A stretch of DNA of 64,000 bases, from contig NW_004797610.1 of assembly GCF_000002075.1 (NCBI RefSeq), positions 10,932-74,931 of the forward strand, in the 5' to 3' direction. The DNA is from Aplysia californica. Its lineage: Eukaryota; Mollusca; Gastropoda; Aplysiida; Aplysiidae. The notes beneath the pieces are model-generated. The model saw only the letters and a program-made list of their open reading frames with translations. It had not been told where the DNA came from and did no database searches. Every line of letters starts with the position of its first letter. Positions within the stretch are counted from its first letter, which is position 1. A program made the translations under genes and the position numbers. Shown here piece after piece: positions 1-15,400 of the stretch.

Positions 1-82
1 GAGGTGAACAACTTGTGTTTCGCGCGCTCATATGACCTTAGCAGTTGCGAGCGCCGTAAAACCTTATACTACTACTACTATA
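1..82 (+). mobile_element. 3' end of I-type LINE, with (ACT)n tail
   Basis: Contains CTTGTGTTTCGCGCGCTCAT and the hairpin-like end GCGCTC...GAGCGCCGTAAAACC, then an (ACT)n tail. The same 3' end follows the RNase H coding relic near 26000, which identifies the family. Confidence 0.75.
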
Positions 83-349
83 GTTTCTGTGTCAAAGATT
101 TTAGTAGATGTTGGTGTAGTCTTTGTCTTTGTTGTTGTATGTAAAGTGATCTCTTGTTGTTATTGACCATGTAGCTACTAAGCTTCCACTTTTGTGCTTG
201 AGGCGACATAATAATACTGTGTCCTAATTAAAGAACCTTTCTTGCAGCCTAGTCGCGATATTAGCAAACTTTATGGACCAAAAGGGAAGGGAAAATTATA
301 GAAAACAGAAAGGAATTTTGTGTTCTGTATAGTACTTTGTTTTTTACAG

Positions 350-454
350 ATGCTTTACAAGATGACTACAGCGATGGATCTGATTTTCTACACATGATCT
401 CGGAAAAAGAACTAGTTGACCAGTTTGTGCAGGCATTGTTGATGACTCAAAAAG
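350..454 (+). CDS. RLR exon: end of CARD1 / inter-CARD region
   Basis: Acceptor TTTTTACAG at 341-349, donor AAAAAG|GTAACA. It enters with two bases of a split codon and leaves in phase 1. The 34 complete codons ([15 protein letters not shown]...) parallel the RIG-I stretch between CARD1 and CARD2. Domain assignment is by resemblance and position; the earlier exons and the start codon are not in the window. Confidence 0.75.
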
Positions 455-3400
455 GTAACAGTTCAATAGTCTAACTTTTTCGACTTTGGCTTTTTTTGGT
501 GGGGATTGGGAATCAAGGGATGTTTGGAATTGATGATTATGTTTACCATATATTTTTTATTAAAAGCTCTCAAATCTTTCTTTTAAGATAATATTATATA
601 TTTTATTCATTTGTGAGACAGCGTGGTGGAATCAGGCTCTCGACAATTTTTGGGCATGTAGAGTTATTGGTATCATCTTAAAGCTTGTTTACTTGTCTTT
701 ATTAAGATTTTTAAAAAAAATCAATTTATCTGGAATACAAGTCGAGATATTTGCGAATGAAGGAGACGGGGGTCACCTGTTTTCAGAGGTAAACATAATG
801 AGAAATGGTCGCCAAAGATTAGTTATGTCCTTAGCTTAAGAGTCCGTGGTAACTGTAAATTTACATTTTTTGTACCTTTAATCAACATTTTTCAGAACAA
901 TCCACACAGAAATGAGTTCTTTAAAGGGCTTGAAAGGTGTTGAGCCAAAAAACAAAATTGACAAACCTGCGGAAAAATGCAAGTTTCTTCACTTTGATTA
1001 TTTTGACGAGAGCCTGATTCCACCACGCTGCCTCACATAGTTTGTCCTCTGTTTATGCCTAAAAAACCGCCAAGCATTGTCCTTTGAGGTACAAATACAG
1101 TGGATCATCCTTTCCTCCCCTTTTGCCTCCTCAAAAAAATGTGAGGAAAGGAAGTCAAATGGGAAGGAACATGAAGGGACAGAGTGGATTTGCCTTCCTT
1201 CACTCCCCTTTTTTGTTCAGGTCTAAAGATGGCAGCTGTGAGAACTGTATGTGGCTTAAACATTCTAAAACATTTTCAGTTTCCTGGCAAGCATCAGTAC
1301 TTATTTACTTACTCTCTCCCTATACCATCAGGTACATAAGGCGGAGAGCAGTCGCAGCCATGCTTGTTCTTCAGTCTCGGCACATCCAGGCCCTGGGTGT
1401 TGGCCTCATCCCCGATTGTGCCTCTGTAACTTCCTGTTGGTCTACCTCTTTTTCTTTTTCCAGTTGGTCTCTAATACCATGCCTGATTGGGCAATTTTGT
1501 CTCTTTCTTTGAACATGTCATAAATATCTCCATCTTCTCCTTTGTATGGTCGTGTTGATATCTTCAATTCCAGCTCTTTCCAACACTTCATTATAATTTG
1601 TAATAAATTAATTCCATTTTATAAGTGAAATTCTTCCTTGACATTTTGTTTGGAAGCTTTTTTATTTTTGTTGAATTGCTTGGTTTGTTTTCCATATCTT
1701 TGAACTATATGTCAGTACGGCTATGATGAAATGATCTTTGATTTCCAGTACTAGCTGCCCTTTTACAAGCATTCAGACGCAAGGATTTTGACAAGAACTT
1801 TAACTGTCTTAGCCAAGTACCCATTCCCACATGAAAATTTTGTGAAATATCTTTCACGAAGACCCCAACTGGGATTTGAACCTGTGACCTTCTTGTTTCA
1901 AGTCCAGTAGCTTGGCCACTGGGCTACTAACACCACAATGGAGTAGTGCCTGTTCATTACTTATTTCATTAATTGAAAATATTAATGTCTTAAAAATAAA
2001 GTGTCCTCTCCCCAGGGCAGTGCCACTGACTATAGTGTCTTTAGGCCTTTTCCAAAGGGGTGATATGCATATGTTCTTATGGTCTCATACTGTGCCAGAA
2101 CAACATAGAGGGAACTGCTGCTTTTTCTTTCCTCATCCTTACTATCGTCATTTTACTTCTACTTCTTTTGTATGTTTTTCACTCTCTTGTGAACTGCTAT
2201 TTCTGGGGTGCCTTGATAGTCGAAGCAGACTTTGTGCTGTTGAGGCTAGAGAGGTGAGCAGAGTAAGCCTGATTCCCCATTTGGACTTCTCTGTTGACAT
2301 TCACCCCTTGGCGCTCGTATGACCATATGCAGTTGTGAGCGCTGTAAAACCTTATTAAAACTAAACTAAGAAATAAAGCCCGTCTATCTGAGCTTTTAAC
2401 GCCATATATTCTATCATGCAGTTACGGTCATCCACAGACGCAACAAGATTCAGAGCCCTCAAGAATGGAATTAAGATCATTTGGTGAAAAAAGTTTCTCA
2501 ATTTTTGGCCCTAAAATCTGGAACTCCTTTCTGCAGGATCTCAGAGAAATAACAAATCTTAATACATTTAAGCGATTGCTCAAGACTCATTTGTTTAATT
2601 CTTAATTATGGTGTGTTAGTAAGGGCTGACATGTTTTGTTTTTACTGCTGTTCTTACATATAATTAATTGGTGTGAAAATTCTTCTTTATGTGGTTGAAC
2701 TGGACTTTCTTGTTACTGTGAAACTTTTTATCTTTAGTGCGGTCAAAAATTTGTGGCGCAACTTATCCTCTAATATCTCCTTAATGGGTAGATCAATGTC
2801 ATCCGTTCTTTGCACAGCAGTTTGCATCTATTTGTCTTAACTTAATCATATTTTTCCACAGCAATTGAGGCTATATTTTAAAAAAATTTCTTCATAAATG
2901 TAATACTATAAATCTCTGTCATGCGGAAAATGTGATTGTTCACTTCCAGCCTACGTCACAGCTCACCAATGAAAGTTTTTAGTGGCAAAACTTGCTACAA
3001 GAAATTAATTTTATATAGTGAACACATTTTTTGCACTAAAGGTTCTCAAAACATGCGTTCAACATAGATAGTGTCACAATTAGAAAAAAAATGACAGAAT
3101 TGCTATTATAATTAAATGCGATATTACTCCAGCTGTTAACCTTTTAAAATCTGTTGAAACCACCTACTTGTATTTTTTATGACTGTTTATTAAGGAATTT
3201 TCTAGAATACAGCCAACATCATCATCATAATTGCCATTTTCACCCTGCACCAGGGTATAGGCCATGGACGGACACTTTCCACCTTTCTCTATCCTGGGCT
3301 AGCCTCATGATGTTGTTCCATGTCTTTCCACTTTTCTGTACATCAATTTCTGTGTTTTTTCTCCAGGTTCCATGCGGTCTTCCCCTTGATCTTTTTTTAC

Positions 3401-6400
3401 CCTGTGGATTCCAGTTTAACACTGTCTTTGTTATGCAGCTTCCTGACTTCCTGAGAGTATGTCCAATCCATCGCCACCTCCTTCTTCCTACCTCATCTCT
3501 GACTGGGATCTGTCATGTTTTCCTTTACAGATCTTCAGTAACTTTCTTAGACACTTGTTCAAGAAAACCTAGATCCTTTTTATGCAAGCTGTGATGCGTT
3601 TCATGTCTCACATCCATACAACAGGACAGCCTACAGATGTTTACAAAAATATTGATCTGTTAAGACAAATTGATACCAATCATTGTGCAAAAGCTTGAGA
3701 GTCTATGTTCGATAGGTTAGGAAATATTTTAAAATAAGTTGTGCCACAAATTTTTGACAGCACTATAGTGTGCATTGCTCAGTGATCTTGTGATTGATGT
3801 AAAGCGCGCAGAGCTCATACTGAGCGCTGTATAAATGCAATCTATTATTATTATTAATTGCTGAAGCAATTTACATGGATTCATATATTTAATTGTCAAT
3901 ATTATTATTAATTTTGTTTTATGATTTGTTTAGTAATATGTATGTGTAGATTTTTTACAGATTCTTGGTGTTTCTTCTTATTCCAGATGAATGCAGAGAT
4001 TCGTTCTTACTGGGATTGTCAGATTTTAACAACCAGGATGTTAAACAGTATTGTGAACTTTTAGTAGAGTTAATCACAGGAAAACTGTTTGACAATATCA
4101 GCACTGGAATTGTCCAGTCATCTCTTGTTGCCCTGGAAAAAGCAAGGATGATTTCATTGGTAAGTGAACATTTTTCAAAATCAAATAGCAGTTTTCTTTA
4201 TACAAGGATCTTTTCTCAAGAGAAGTACATATATCTTGTTACCGTTCACTCCCATCAGATTCTCTATCTAGGGAGTTCGCACTGCTTTTTATTCTGAGCT
4301 TAATGATAAACCAAATTTTCTCAAGACATGTATAATGTATAACAATTTTATTAAATGAGTTATGGTGGTAGATCATAATTAAATCCTACGAGTGAAATTG
4401 CCAAGTTGTAATCACGAGTTTCAACCCATTTTGCGTTTATGTGTCACAAGGTGGTAGAATCAGGCACTCGTCAATTTTTGGGCATGTTGAGTTGTTGGTT
4501 TCATCTTAAAGATTGGGCATTTGCCTTACGTTTGGGGAGAAAAATATCCATTTATCTTGAATTAAAGTCGAGATATTTGTGATTGAAGGAGGTGGGGTCA
4601 CCTGGTTTCAGAAGAAAAATTAGTTAGAAAATGGCCGCCAAAGTTTGGAAACTGCAAACTTACATTTTTTGTACCTTTAATTAACCATTTTCCATAAAAT
4701 CCACACATAAAGTGGACATACAAAGTGTTGAACCGAAAAACTAAAATTCCTTTTAAAATTTCCAAACTGGCCGAAACATGCCGATTTCTTTAAATTTAAT
4801 GATTTTGACGAGCGCCTGATTTCACCACGATGCCTCACTTTATATATTGTCTGAAAATATTATGTTTTATTTTTTGCTATTGTCTTTATTTTGATATATG
4901 ATATGGGAATAGTTTGTACGCTTATTTAAGTTCAGGGACTAGTTTTTCCAAAGATCACCTTCACCCTGTCACATTTTCAACACACTGCTGGCACAATCAT
5001 GGAAACACCTAGAGCATGGAAACAGTTGATTGGCCAATTTCTGCATTGTCTGAGGATCTGCTTCTAAGCAATTTTGGGGTTTACTTGTCCCTACCCAGTC
5101 CATGTCTATTGTTGATATCTGGTGCCACATGTGGGTCTATCCATGACATACAGTCAAACCTGTGTGAGACGGCCACCCATTGTCAAGGAAAAAAGTGGCC
5201 GTATAAGACAGGTGGCCGTCTTAGGCAGGACTGATCAAGATGAAGAAAACAAACCATTCCTTTCTGAGGTCCCAACCGAAGTTAGCCACGTTGTTGTTGT
5301 TGCTGTTGTTTTCGCTGTTTTTTTTTATAAAAAAAAAATTAGGGGGGGGGGGTTCTTTTGTTGTTGCCTTTGTGCAAGGGTGACAATAAAACAAAATGTG
5401 TTAGTCAAGGAGGACCGAGTGCTGTTGTAAAGCAAACACATGGGTCGCCACCATTTGGAGAATGAGCGACGCTTCTGTCACAAGTTCATGTTGACGTCCA
5501 TTGTTACTTTGTTACAGACTGGGTAAACAGTGACTACTCATCTCACTTACGATTTGTGTTTGAGTTTTGGGCGGGGTTTATCTGTTATGAGGGATCACAC
5601 GCTTTCCTCACCAGCAGCTGAAAATGTTTTACCTATTGGTCAACAGTGGGAGGGGCCTACGCATCATGATCGGTTGGAGGGACTACCTAACAATAACGAC
5701 GGGTGATTGGATTATGACGGCTCACCCACTACACTAGGGGCCAATGCACAATTAATGACAAAACGTAATAAAGTCACTAAGGTGGCCGTCTAAGACAGGG
5801 GTTATAGTTTGATATGATAGGGGTTGTGTGTTAAAATATGTTGCCGCAGCCGCGTTGGACAGGTGCCCGTTTTACACAGTTAAATTATGTAGAAAAAACG
5901 CAAGGGGGGAAATGGAAAGTGGCCATTTGTACAGGTGGCCGTCTTATAGAGGTGGCCGCCAGGACAGGTTCGACTGTATATTGATTTGGTATTCCGTCCT
6001 GTGTTCCCTTTCTCTCCCATGTCATAGAACTTTAGTGCAGACATTTTTCTCGTTGAATAGTCTCAACTCCTTATTCAATGTGTAAGGCACTAGGCAGGCA
6101 CAAGCTCGGACAACCCTCTGTCTTGGAGAGAGTCGACTTTTACATTGCACAATAGATCATATTTTATCAAATTTGTGTGTGCCTGCAGAAAGGTCCCAGT
6201 TGTCGGCAAAGCTATGTTTGAACAACAGGGTGAAAAATCCCAAAATAGCTTACTTGCTAAAAAAATTTGTTTAATCGGAAAACACACGTTTAACCATTTC
6301 CTAATAAAATGTTAACAGGATTTTAATATATTTTATGTTTAAATATTTTCTTATTAGTTATTTTGACAACATGTTGTATTTTACCAGAGGTAAAAAATGT

Positions 6401-9400
6401 GCTAGAAATTTGGTTTTTCTCCAAACTTTGTTTTTACACCCTGTGTTATAAAATGTGGCATATCTTTAAAACTACTCAAGATATTTGAAAAATTGATAAG
6501 AAATGAGCATGTTCAGCATTGAATTTGCTACAAGAATATGCCTTACTTAAATTTCCAAAATTTCAGACAACAAGCTTGCAGTAGACTTTTATCTGTAAAA
6601 AGGATTTTGTTTCTTTTTAAGATAAAAATTAATAGACATTTTCCTGGGATTCAATGCTCAAATAATTTTTGAATATTCTTTTTAGCCTTCATTCCCATCT
6701 TTTAATGCATTTGGGCACTTGGGCCCAAAATATGCTATTTTCAATTTGCTGGTTTTAAAGGGAAAGAGTGACCAGTATATCGTCACTGCACTTGCAAAAT
6801 GGCACATCTCATTTTTGCTACTTTTTGTTTAGGGTGGAAGTAAATTGTTCACTCTCTCGAAAATACTACTGGTCCTGCCACCAGACTGTTGGTTTTGTCA
6901 TAACAGGTATATGGATATTGAGATTACTGATTTAATGTTTGACTTTTGCAGCTATCCCCCCAAAAAAACCCCCAGAAAATGAAATAAAATAACAAACAGA
7001 TTAAAAAAAACAAGAACAAAAACTTAAAATCTCTTAGTTTTGGATAAGGGATCAAGTTACTGGTGTAGAAATAGAATCTGAGGTAGTGGCATATGGTGTT
7101 GAAAAGTAGTCTAGTTTTGTTAAGGAACAGTGTTTGAAGTTGTGTCATATTTTAAATTTTCAGAGTTCCAAGCAGAAACTAGAAAGTCTTCTTGCTGACA
7201 AGAAGACGCCACCTCATGAAGTGTGTCTACGGATGTTTACTGAAATTAAAAGAGGAAAACATGACTGGCCATTTGTTTTTTTTGATGCAGTGAAAAATTG
7301 GAGTAAAAGTCAAGGAGACAATCCTGTGGAGCAAGGTTGATGATTTTAGAATGTTTTTTTCTTGTTTATTATATGGTATGTTAATTTATATCTGTCACTA
7401 TGTGGTGGAATCGGGTGCTTGACAGTTTATGGGCATATGGAGTTATTGGTACCGTTTTAAAGCTTGTTCATCAATTTGTCTTGTTTTTTATTTATTTATT
7501 TTTTTAAATCTGTCTTTTTAGAAGTCAAGTTATTTGTGAATGAAGGAGGTAGAGGTCGCCAGGTGTGAGAGGTAAAATTAGTGAGAAAATGGATGTCCAA
7601 GTTTGGCAAATTCCAAAGCTCAAGTGTCCTTTGAAACTGCAAATTTACATTTGTTATGCCTTTGATCAACATTTTTCAGTAAAATCCAGGCTGAAATGTC
7701 TTTTTAAATGGACATAAAAGGTGTTGAGCAAAGAAAAAAATATTTTATATGTATTGCCAAACGGGCAGAAGAATGTTTGTTTCTTCGATTTCATTATTTT
7801 GAAGAGTGCCTTATTTCATTGCGATATCACACATTATATTATAGTAGCAAATTTAGTAGATATCAAATAATATCATGACACTTGCATATGTTGCAAAATT
7901 ATGTTTGGTGTACCAAGCATCGCTACTCATGGTTGGCTGTTGCTTTAACATTTTAGGATCTTTCTTTTCCCTCATGGTACAATTTTAATCTGTTTCTTGG
8001 AAATTGGTGCTCTTTTAATGCTGACATGCTGCAAGCTACAGGTGAATGAGTTTTGTCTCAATGATTTTTACCTCTGAGTAAATTCTGCATTTAATTTGAT
8101 CTAAGTTCATATTCTTTGTAAACTTCTGCACATTAAATTATTTCCTTTGGTCAATTCTGTTTTGCTTCTTTGTGATAATTGAGTAGTGCTTCATGTTATG
8201 ATATTATTATTATATGGTTATGTATTCAACTTTTCCTTTTTCAATATTAGGGCCAGGAGACCAGAAACAGCTCCCAGCCAGCTTTAGTGTATTCTCAGAG
8301 CTCCAAGAGAGGGACATTCCAGCCGACTGTTATGCTTCCATGAACTGTGAGGACTTGGAATTATTTAATCAAACAAGTATGCCTTTTGCCTGGTTCAAAG
8401 AAAATCCAATATTACACGTTTGAAATATTGACTCTATCTTGTTCATATTAAGAATTCAATTGTACTATTTTGCTGGCCATGTGATTTGTCTTAACATTCT
8501 TATTTCACTGTCAGTATTTGAGATGTAGGTGAATTTTTAATAATTTTTTCAGCAGACAAAAAAAATCATTATCTGGAACTGAATACACATGTATATATTT
8601 GTATTAATGCACAACTGCTCAGATGAACATGTAGTATTCTGTCATTTTAGTCTCACTCACTGCATATGAAGTCAAAGATGAATTTGGAATACAGTGGTCT
8701 CCGCCTAAACGCACGCCATAAAAGCACGCTCCGCTCAAACGCACGCTTTTGTCCTCTCGACGGGTTTTTTACGATATAATTTAGACGTGCAAATGCATGG
8801 TCACTCCCTCTAAACGCACGCTGTGATCCGCGAAACACGCTGATAGGTAAAGCTTGACAAGAGGAAAGGTTCACTACAACCTGCACAGCTTGCATGACAA
8901 GCCTAGAAAACCGGATAGTTGGTGGGAATGCCCCTCATGCCGAACAAAGAGAGTGATGGACAGTGTTTTCACACCCAACTTTCCACAGACACATAGGACT
9001 AGTCGCGGAAAAGTTGGGGGGTTAGGGGACTGAAATGTTTTTTGATTGGTCACTGGAAATGCATCTCTGAGAGAAGGTTTCTGACTAGTGTTTGGGTGAC
9101 CGTGTGTAATTTTTTTTAGTATTGTTTAGTTAGACCTAGGCTTTGATGCACAACACGCGTGAATGCAGTAAAACCTACTCAAAAGGATTAAAGATTAGTA
9201 GTAAGTCTAATCAGCTACGCTCGCAGAACTTATAACGTAGTTGTTCAACGAATCACAAGAGAAATGTTTCTCTGAATGTAGAGATCTATGATTCTGATGA
9301 CATTCATGAATTTACCGTCGGGGGTGGTCACTTGGAAAGCCACGTGGCTGCGCCGTCGTCTCTATCTGTTCCCGACATTTTATGGTGCATATCATTACAT

Positions 9401-12400
9401 TGAGTCTGTTTTTCTGTCCCCCCCCCCCCCACCCATTTAACACCTTTGTATTCTTAACCGCAGTTGGGGAATCCTTCACAAAACAGTCACGTATCGTAAC
9501 ATTATCGGCCTAAAGTGACCCCCACCCCAAAGGGAGGTCACTAGAATATCAAGGCAATGAGATGACTGCGTCCCATCCTCCCTTTGCAAAGGTTCATGTA
9601 AACGCACGCTCAGTATAAACACACGCTCCGGAGCCCTCCCGAGCACCGTGCGTTTAGGCGGAGACTACTGTACTATTTTGAAAAGAGAATGGAAGAGAAT
9701 GAATATGTTTATGATGATGCTCAATTTAGTTTGACAAACCAGTTCGAAGATGTTCTTATTGTAATACTCATGGAATGAGAAATTGTATGGGTTTGATTGC
9801 AATGTAGGTGTCTCTTTAGTCAAGAGGAAAGGTGATTGTCTCTCATTGTGATATCTAGCTCAATCTCAACTTTTCACATGTGTGGTCAATAGGAAAGTTT
9901 TTTTTCTCTTGTATCTTTTCACCCTTCGTTCTAATTTATGTGGGATCTTGTACCTAGTCTTCTTGAACTAGGATGGATAACTTGGAGGTCCTGTAATCGC
10001 TTTAAACAGGTTAGGGACGTCTGTGTGGTTGAACAACAAAGTAAAGCATGCACTACTTGATTTAATCTTTGCTTTTTGATAGAAACAGTTAGTATAGGTG
10101 ATTTAAGGTGCTTCAAATGAATCTTTGAAAGGGTAGGGCACCTCTTCTTTTTAATAGGCCATGTACAAAAATGGGTTTAAGAACCTCTAGGCAGCAATCC
10201 CTGAGTGTCTGTTTATACTTACTCGAGATAACATGCTTTTTTGTTGTTTCTCTTTTTTCATTTAGAAGTGAAAGAGTTACATGTGACTCGTAGTGAGTTG
10301 AACAATCCAGTGTTCCAGCACATTCTGGGGAATGGAGGTTTGGATCCAAAACAAGTTCAGTGTGACTACAGTGCAGAACGCATCAGAGAACAACTCAATT
10401 GGAAGGGATACCACTCTGATTCAGAAGAACAAGATCAAGAGGGTGCGTACCAATTGCCCTCTTGCATTATGCAGAAAGTTCTGAAGCTTTAGGAACGTTT
10501 TGCTCCTTTATTTGTGTTTAAAATTTAAATCATACTCTTATGTGTTGTGACTTGCTACCTTGCATCTGTTCAAGGAATAGCTCTGTGTTGTGCCTTTTGT
10601 GAAAAAAAATGTATCTTAGTTGAGCTCAAAGTAATTGGATCTGATTTATATCAAATAGGGCTTGAATTGAGTGATGGAAGGGAAATTTTAAAGATATTTT
10701 TAGAAAGGTGATGATGTATGGGCCTTATGACTCTTGCTTAACATACTTGTATGTTGTCAATTCAACTTTTTGTAAAGTGTTTATGTGTATGCCTGTTTCA
10801 CTATGTGTTCACAGTGCCATACTTTAGTCAAAATAACAAGAACGAAACGCTATGAGAAACAAAATTCTCAACTAATAAAGATAATTCTTGTATTTTCTGC
10901 AAGTGGACCCAACTTTGGCTACTCAATAGTTGGAAGCTTGTTTGCCAGTATTCACTTTGTCTAGCTTTACAAAAATCAGATTTTTATTGAAAAATTACAT
11001 GAATGTATTTTGGTGACATTGCACTTTTAAGAAAGCATATCTTTTCACACGAATCTGCTTTACATAGCATAACTGTTAAGTTAGAAAAGTATAGAAAGAT
11101 GCACAGCTAGAAACTGGGCAGAATATGAGATGAGTCTGTGTGTCTGCTTCAATATAGAGCACACTTGAGAGAATCAAATTGCTAATGTCTATGAACTTTA
11201 TCCTTTCGTAGTCCTAGACAACTTACGCTCAAAATAGAAATATAAGAGAACGAGTATAGAAAGCCAAAATTATGTGTGACAAGTGATGATGTACACCTAA
11301 CTCATCTGATAGAAGTTGAAAGCAGTGGACAAGATATCCATTCTCAGTTTGTGTGTAAAACATGCTGGTGTTCACATAACATATCACGAACTGATAGGTT
11401 TTGCAAGTGTCAGGAGATGAAAGAAAAAGCGTGGTGTAGGGGTCTGGCACCAACTTAACTTGGAGTATACAATGTCATATTCTTGTGCATATATATGAAA
11501 TATTTTTTCGTGTGTGTGTGTGTGTGAGTGTGTGGTTTTACCTCAATAATCATGTCATCGATGTAAATACAGTCGAACCTGTGTAAGACGGAATCGCAAG
11601 GGAGCCAGAAAAAAATTCCGTCTTAGACAGGGGAATTTAGGGGGAGATGGAGGTTGGGGGGGAGGGGGGGGGGGTTCAAAGGCCCAGCCGGTGGGATCAA
11701 GGATCGCTTGTCCGATCGGCAAGCAGTGGTCAAAACTTCACCCTCTCAATTGCTATCCTGTCTGGTAATGAAAATGCGTCAGTCTTACTTATTTATATTT
11801 ACCACCAGTGCTTGCCTTTCATAGGACCACCGTTTGACCTCTCCTTTGATTCCACCCTTAGCGCCACCCACCAATGCCACCCCTCACTGCCATCATGTAG
11901 CAATGATTCCATGAACTCTATTCTCGGCTGGCTGTACGATCAGGGCAGTAGGCATTGGTCAATCTAATTTCACACCTCTGGCTTCTGGCTACCTAGGAAA
12001 GTTTCCGTAGTGGCTCGCTGCTCGAGCACTCTCTCAGGAAGTCGTGAGATTTCACACCCACAGTACACTGGCCATCTGCATTGCTCAGGGCTCATATGAT
12101 AGGGTAACATCTACCCCCAAATTGCACCCCTACTCCTCTTCCTCGGCCAGCGGCATAGCCATAGCGTTAAGTTTAGAGCCGGCGGAACCAAACTTGCGAG
12201 TTTTGTTTCAAATCAAGGTTGACCAGGCAAAGCATAGGTGAAACCGTCTGAAGGGAGCGGATTTTTTTTTTCGCTTCTGCGTTGGACAGGTTTCCGTTTT
12301 ATACAGGTCATTAAAGAGGAATATATCAAGGGGGGAGATTCCGTTTTATACAGGTTTCCGTTAAGGCAGGTTCGACTGTATCTCGGAGCTTATACTTGTA

Positions 12401-15400
12401 TGGGATAGAGTGCGTAATCATGTCATCGATGTAAATATCTCAGAGCTTATACTTGTATGGGATAGAATGCTAAAAGCAATATTTTATTGTTATTATTACT
12501 AATATTGTTATACATTTATCATTATTACTATTATCAACCAAATGAGCCTCTTTAAAACACATTTCACACGTCTCTGGGTCTGCTGTTATTCAGTGGTAAT
12601 CACAAAAACATGATCCTTTCTCTGAAGTTCTGACAAAAATGCCAAAACTTGCAGCATGCATTCATAACTCTTTCTTAATGTAAAGCGCTTACAGAGCTCT
12701 TTGAAGCCCCATCAAGGCATCTCCCAAACCTAACTAGTAACCCAAGAATCACGGTGCATAGATGATAGTGGCCTAGAAAGTGAACATGTTACAGGGCACA
12801 TTGTTTCCTTTTTTTTTTAAATGAAAAAAATGTACGAGCATCTGTGGTGTAGTGGTTAAGCACTTCATCGTAGCCCACAGAAGACCTGTGGCCTGTGATA
12901 AAATTCACATGTGGAGAGCTTTTTTTAAATGGAGTATTTCAGTTTTCTGCTGGGATGTTGCATCCTTCTTGAATTTACAGGCAGGGTCTCAGCCAGCCTC
13001 CTAAATGATCTAAATTGTGTTGATGGGGGCGTAAAACATCTACATTTACAATGAAAAAAGATGGAAAAGGTATATCCTCTGATTTGGTCATATTGTAGTC
13101 CATTTCAATACCCCTAACTAAAAGCGCAGATTGAATATTGTCTGGTTTTCTCAAGTTAGATATTTTTGGAAAAAACAATCTGTATTATTTTTTGCAAATT
13201 TTGTTAAGTGTTATTTATATTCTCGTAAGCTCATCTGAGCTCTCATGAAGTAAATAGTTAAAGTTAAAGAATAATTTCAGCCCTTATACATTTTTTTTTT
13301 TTGCTTTAAAAATCATAACTATTAAGTTTGGACCAAATGCCTTGTTATGGATTTTTAACAAAAATGAAAAGTTTATCCTAAGTTTTTAATACTTATTCTC
13401 AGAGATTAAGAAAGCGGAAGCTACATTTCAAAAGCCAGATCTCCAGTTGCGGGAATATCAAAAGGAATTGGCAGCTAATGCTTTAGATGGCCGGAACACA
13501 ATCATTTGTGCTCCAACTGGTTGTGGAAAAACCAGAGTTGCGACTCATATCGTCTCTTCTCATCTGGAAAATGATGGTAAGATAAAGAGGCATGAAATTT
13601 AATCCTGTCTGTGCCTACAGTACAGACAGTTGTGTGTGTGGTTTGTTCTGACTGACCTGAGTTATGTTTGTCTGTTTGTTAAGATGAAGTCATCTTTCCT
13701 TTTTACCTCCTCTTTGTATGTCATGTTTATTCTCTCTATCCAGTGTATTGAGAGAAATGTTTTTCGTCTTATGTATATGTGTGTGTGTGTGTGCGCGGGC
13801 ACGCTCATGTCTGTGTGTGCCTGTGCTTGTGTGTGTGAGTACATGCATGCAAGTGTGCGTGTGTGTGTGTGCATGTTGGTGTGCCTGCATGTGTTTTTGT
13901 GCATTATCATAAGATCATTTGTTCTGATGTCATAATAAAACAAGATGAGATAAGATTAGACTTGTATCATCCCGAAACTGGTGCACTTCCATGATAATTC
14001 AAACCAGTTGCATTTAATCACTTTTTAAAAGTAATTGTTTAAAATGTGATTTGGTTCTATAAAAAGCTAATTCTTACATTTGAGGTACAATGATGGATTT
14101 GGAGAGAAAATGAGATATTTAGTTATCATTATTTATTTGTTTACCTAATTCTCTGCGATCAGTTTCCTGAACGTAATGTTATTGTGGGGCATTTATTTGG
14201 ACTATTGTCATTGTCCTGAGCCGAATGTGCTTTGGAAATACCTTTGTAAGGGACCACCTCGAGTTTCTATGCATGGGCATTCATTCTTTAGGTGGTCGTT
14301 ATATAAATAAATTATAATCTAAAGTTTGTATGTAAAATGAAGGTCCTTTTGAATCCTTACAAGTATTCTACAGTCAATGTGAAGTTGTCATCTCTTTTCT
14401 TGTTAACCCTTTAAGCTCCCGATTTTACCGTAGACAAGTGATTAGTTCTGGTATTGAAAAACATTCAACCAAATGGCATCAAAGAGATTTCTCACGCCAA
14501 ATAAACGATTGATGTTTCTTTTTCCATGTTTAAATCGAACCCTCCCTGTGTAGTATAGTTTTCTCTGACAGTTTTTTTTGTTCATGTTTTATAGGTCTAC
14601 TGATAAACTTCAAAAGCTACAGATTCAGAAAAAGTCTCTCTTTCAATCGCTTGGTTTTCCTATGCCCCTGCAATTTTTTTACTTCTTTATTTCAGTACTG
14701 TCTGATGCTAAGCAGGCAATAAGTTGCTAAAGTCTGTGTCGTGGTGAATTTGCGAATACTGAGCTCCTTTGTAGTAAAGAATACTTCTGTTGTCAATTTT
14801 TATAATTTTTCAGATTCCTCAAAACCCAAGAAAATTGCTTTCCTGGCTCGGACTGTTCCATTAGTGTTGCAGCAGTGCAAAAGTCTTGAGACGTATCTTT
14901 CAAGCGAGTACAGGGTAACTTTTACGACGTTTTAAAAAAATTTCCTTTGTAACACATATGTAGAAAAATTTCGTTTGTAAAACGTGTAGATAAATTTCCT
15001 TTTTATCTCGTATAGATACATTTCCTTTGTGGTTTTCTGGTTAGCAGAGGAGAAACTGTTTTATTTGAATACAGCTGTACTTTCAAGATTTTGGATTTGT
15101 TGCTCTTGAAAATAATTATCTTTTTTCCTTTTTGGATTTTTGCATAGGAATAGAATCCTAATGTTAGTGTAATGTTTATTTTATTATGTCATGTCAGGAG
15201 TTTTTGCCATATCAATGACGGTGAAATCCTTTCTCAGATCACAAGTGTTACTGGAGAGAGTGAGCACAGCATGAAGATGCACATGCTGCTGGATGACAAT
15301 GACATTATTGTCATGACACCCAAAATCCTGGAAAACCACCTGATAAGGAACTACTTGGAGAATCTGGGTGTGTTTAGCCTGATCATTTTCGATGAATGTC

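Noticed and set aside
1860-1935. Possible tRNA gene on the minus strand
   Set aside because: A and B boxes are present but no cloverleaf acceptor stem pairs; it is better explained as a SINE head. The same holds for 20578-20643 and 44860-44920.
15195-15237. Earlier acceptor CAG at 15195-15197 for the DECH exon
   Set aside because: In the phase set by the preceding exon it meets TGA within seven codons. Using it with the GT at 14908 would insert about 13 residues absent from RLRs.
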